A program made the position numbers and the translations under genes. From Zasmidium citrigriseum (lineage: Eukaryota > Ascomycota > Dothideomycetes > Mycosphaerellales > Mycosphaerellaceae), in NCBI GenBank assembly GCA_002786025.1, contig NHNW01000013.1, forward strand, positions 372,001-436,000: a stretch of DNA of 64,000 nucleotides. The letters run 5' to 3'. Below are positions 63,766 through 64,000 of this stretch, one piece after another. The notes beneath the pieces are model-generated. The model was not told the DNA's origin and did no database searches. It saw only the letters and a program-made list of their open reading frames with translations. Numbering within the stretch: the stretch's first letter is position 1; every line of letters begins with the position of its first letter.

Positions 63766-64000
63766 GGCATGTGATTAAGGCTAGGCGTGGCATCGTTAGC
63801 ACAGCATCACAAGAGCGCGACGACGATGAGTGGGGGCCAACGAGTGGCAGCGCTGGGGGTGGAGGTGGAAGGCGCGGCGGGGAGAGAGTCGCGTGTAAAC
63901 AAAGGAAGGAGCGCCGCGACGCGTGAGAGGCTCGGTATGGTTGGTGAAACTTGGTTGGAAGACGGTGAGGGCCACGGGTGCCGATAGCAGAGAGTCCACA
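63766..64000. other. Promoter side of Swi1, window end
   Basis: 235 bp upstream of Swi1. No gene supported; a 66-67 codon frame on each strand overlaps and reads through the window edge. Confidence 0.5.

Noticed and set aside
1..64000. tRNA and rRNA genes
   Set aside because: Scanning by eye for T-loop-like GTTCGA/GTTCAA motifs gave no site with a matching A-box and acceptor stem; a tRNAscan-SE run would be decisive.

Overview
The window is nuclear DNA of a filamentous ascomycete. Genes are small, both strands are used, and almost every intron is 44 to 67 nt with GT...AG ends and a CTAAC/CTGAC-like branch point. Gene content (PDR-type ABC transporter, HET-domain protein, cofactor-independent phosphoglycerate mutase, fungal Swi1, Tfc4, Med9 and Rpt3) fits Pezizomycotina. 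I infer Dothideomycetes, possibly Mycosphaerellaceae or a relative; genus and species cannot be read from the sequence. I reconstructed spliced genes by joining reading frames across consensus introns; exon coordinates are in each entry.

Layout. 0-13 kb: a truncated Whi5/Nrm1-like cell-cycle gene, a metallopeptidase with a jacalin-like C-terminus, then a minus-strand accessory run of an MDR alcohol dehydrogenase-like oxidoreductase, a glutathione S-transferase, a secreted S41 peptidase, an unidentified 325-codon ORF and a secreted PEBP-like protein. 14-18.5 kb: four tandem minus-strand members of one F-box-like/2EXR-type family, with a duplicated promoter segment. 18.9-31.3 kb: Tfc4 (TFIIIC), Coa6 (cytochrome oxidase assembly), a HET-domain protein and a four-exon PDR transporter. 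33.5-43.1 kb: Med9, iPGM, App1-like phosphatidate phosphatase, a secreted carboxylesterase, an SDR and Rpt3. 44.9-51.1 kb: a GTPBP1-like GTPase and a four-exon C2H2 protein. 59.3-63.8 kb: a small basic protein gene and Swi1 (ARID, Q-rich).

Between 51.1 and 59.3 kb lies the largest gene-poor stretch. Near its right end (57,986-58,456) is a decayed MATA-type HMG-box sequence. It keeps the RPKNAF...DHH...NEIS...IIG core and a 51-nt intron that splits the serine codon, the position typical of fungal MAT1-2-1 HMG boxes. It has lost the core tryptophan and degenerates downstream, where there is a 180-bp tandem duplication and further coding-like fragments in shifting frames. This mating-type-like relic is the most interesting item in the window.

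Housekeeping genes (transcription, proteasome, glycolysis, mitochondrial assembly) alternate with accessory genes (secreted enzymes, detoxification, self-recognition). No complete biosynthetic cluster, intact transposon, rRNA or tRNA was recognised.
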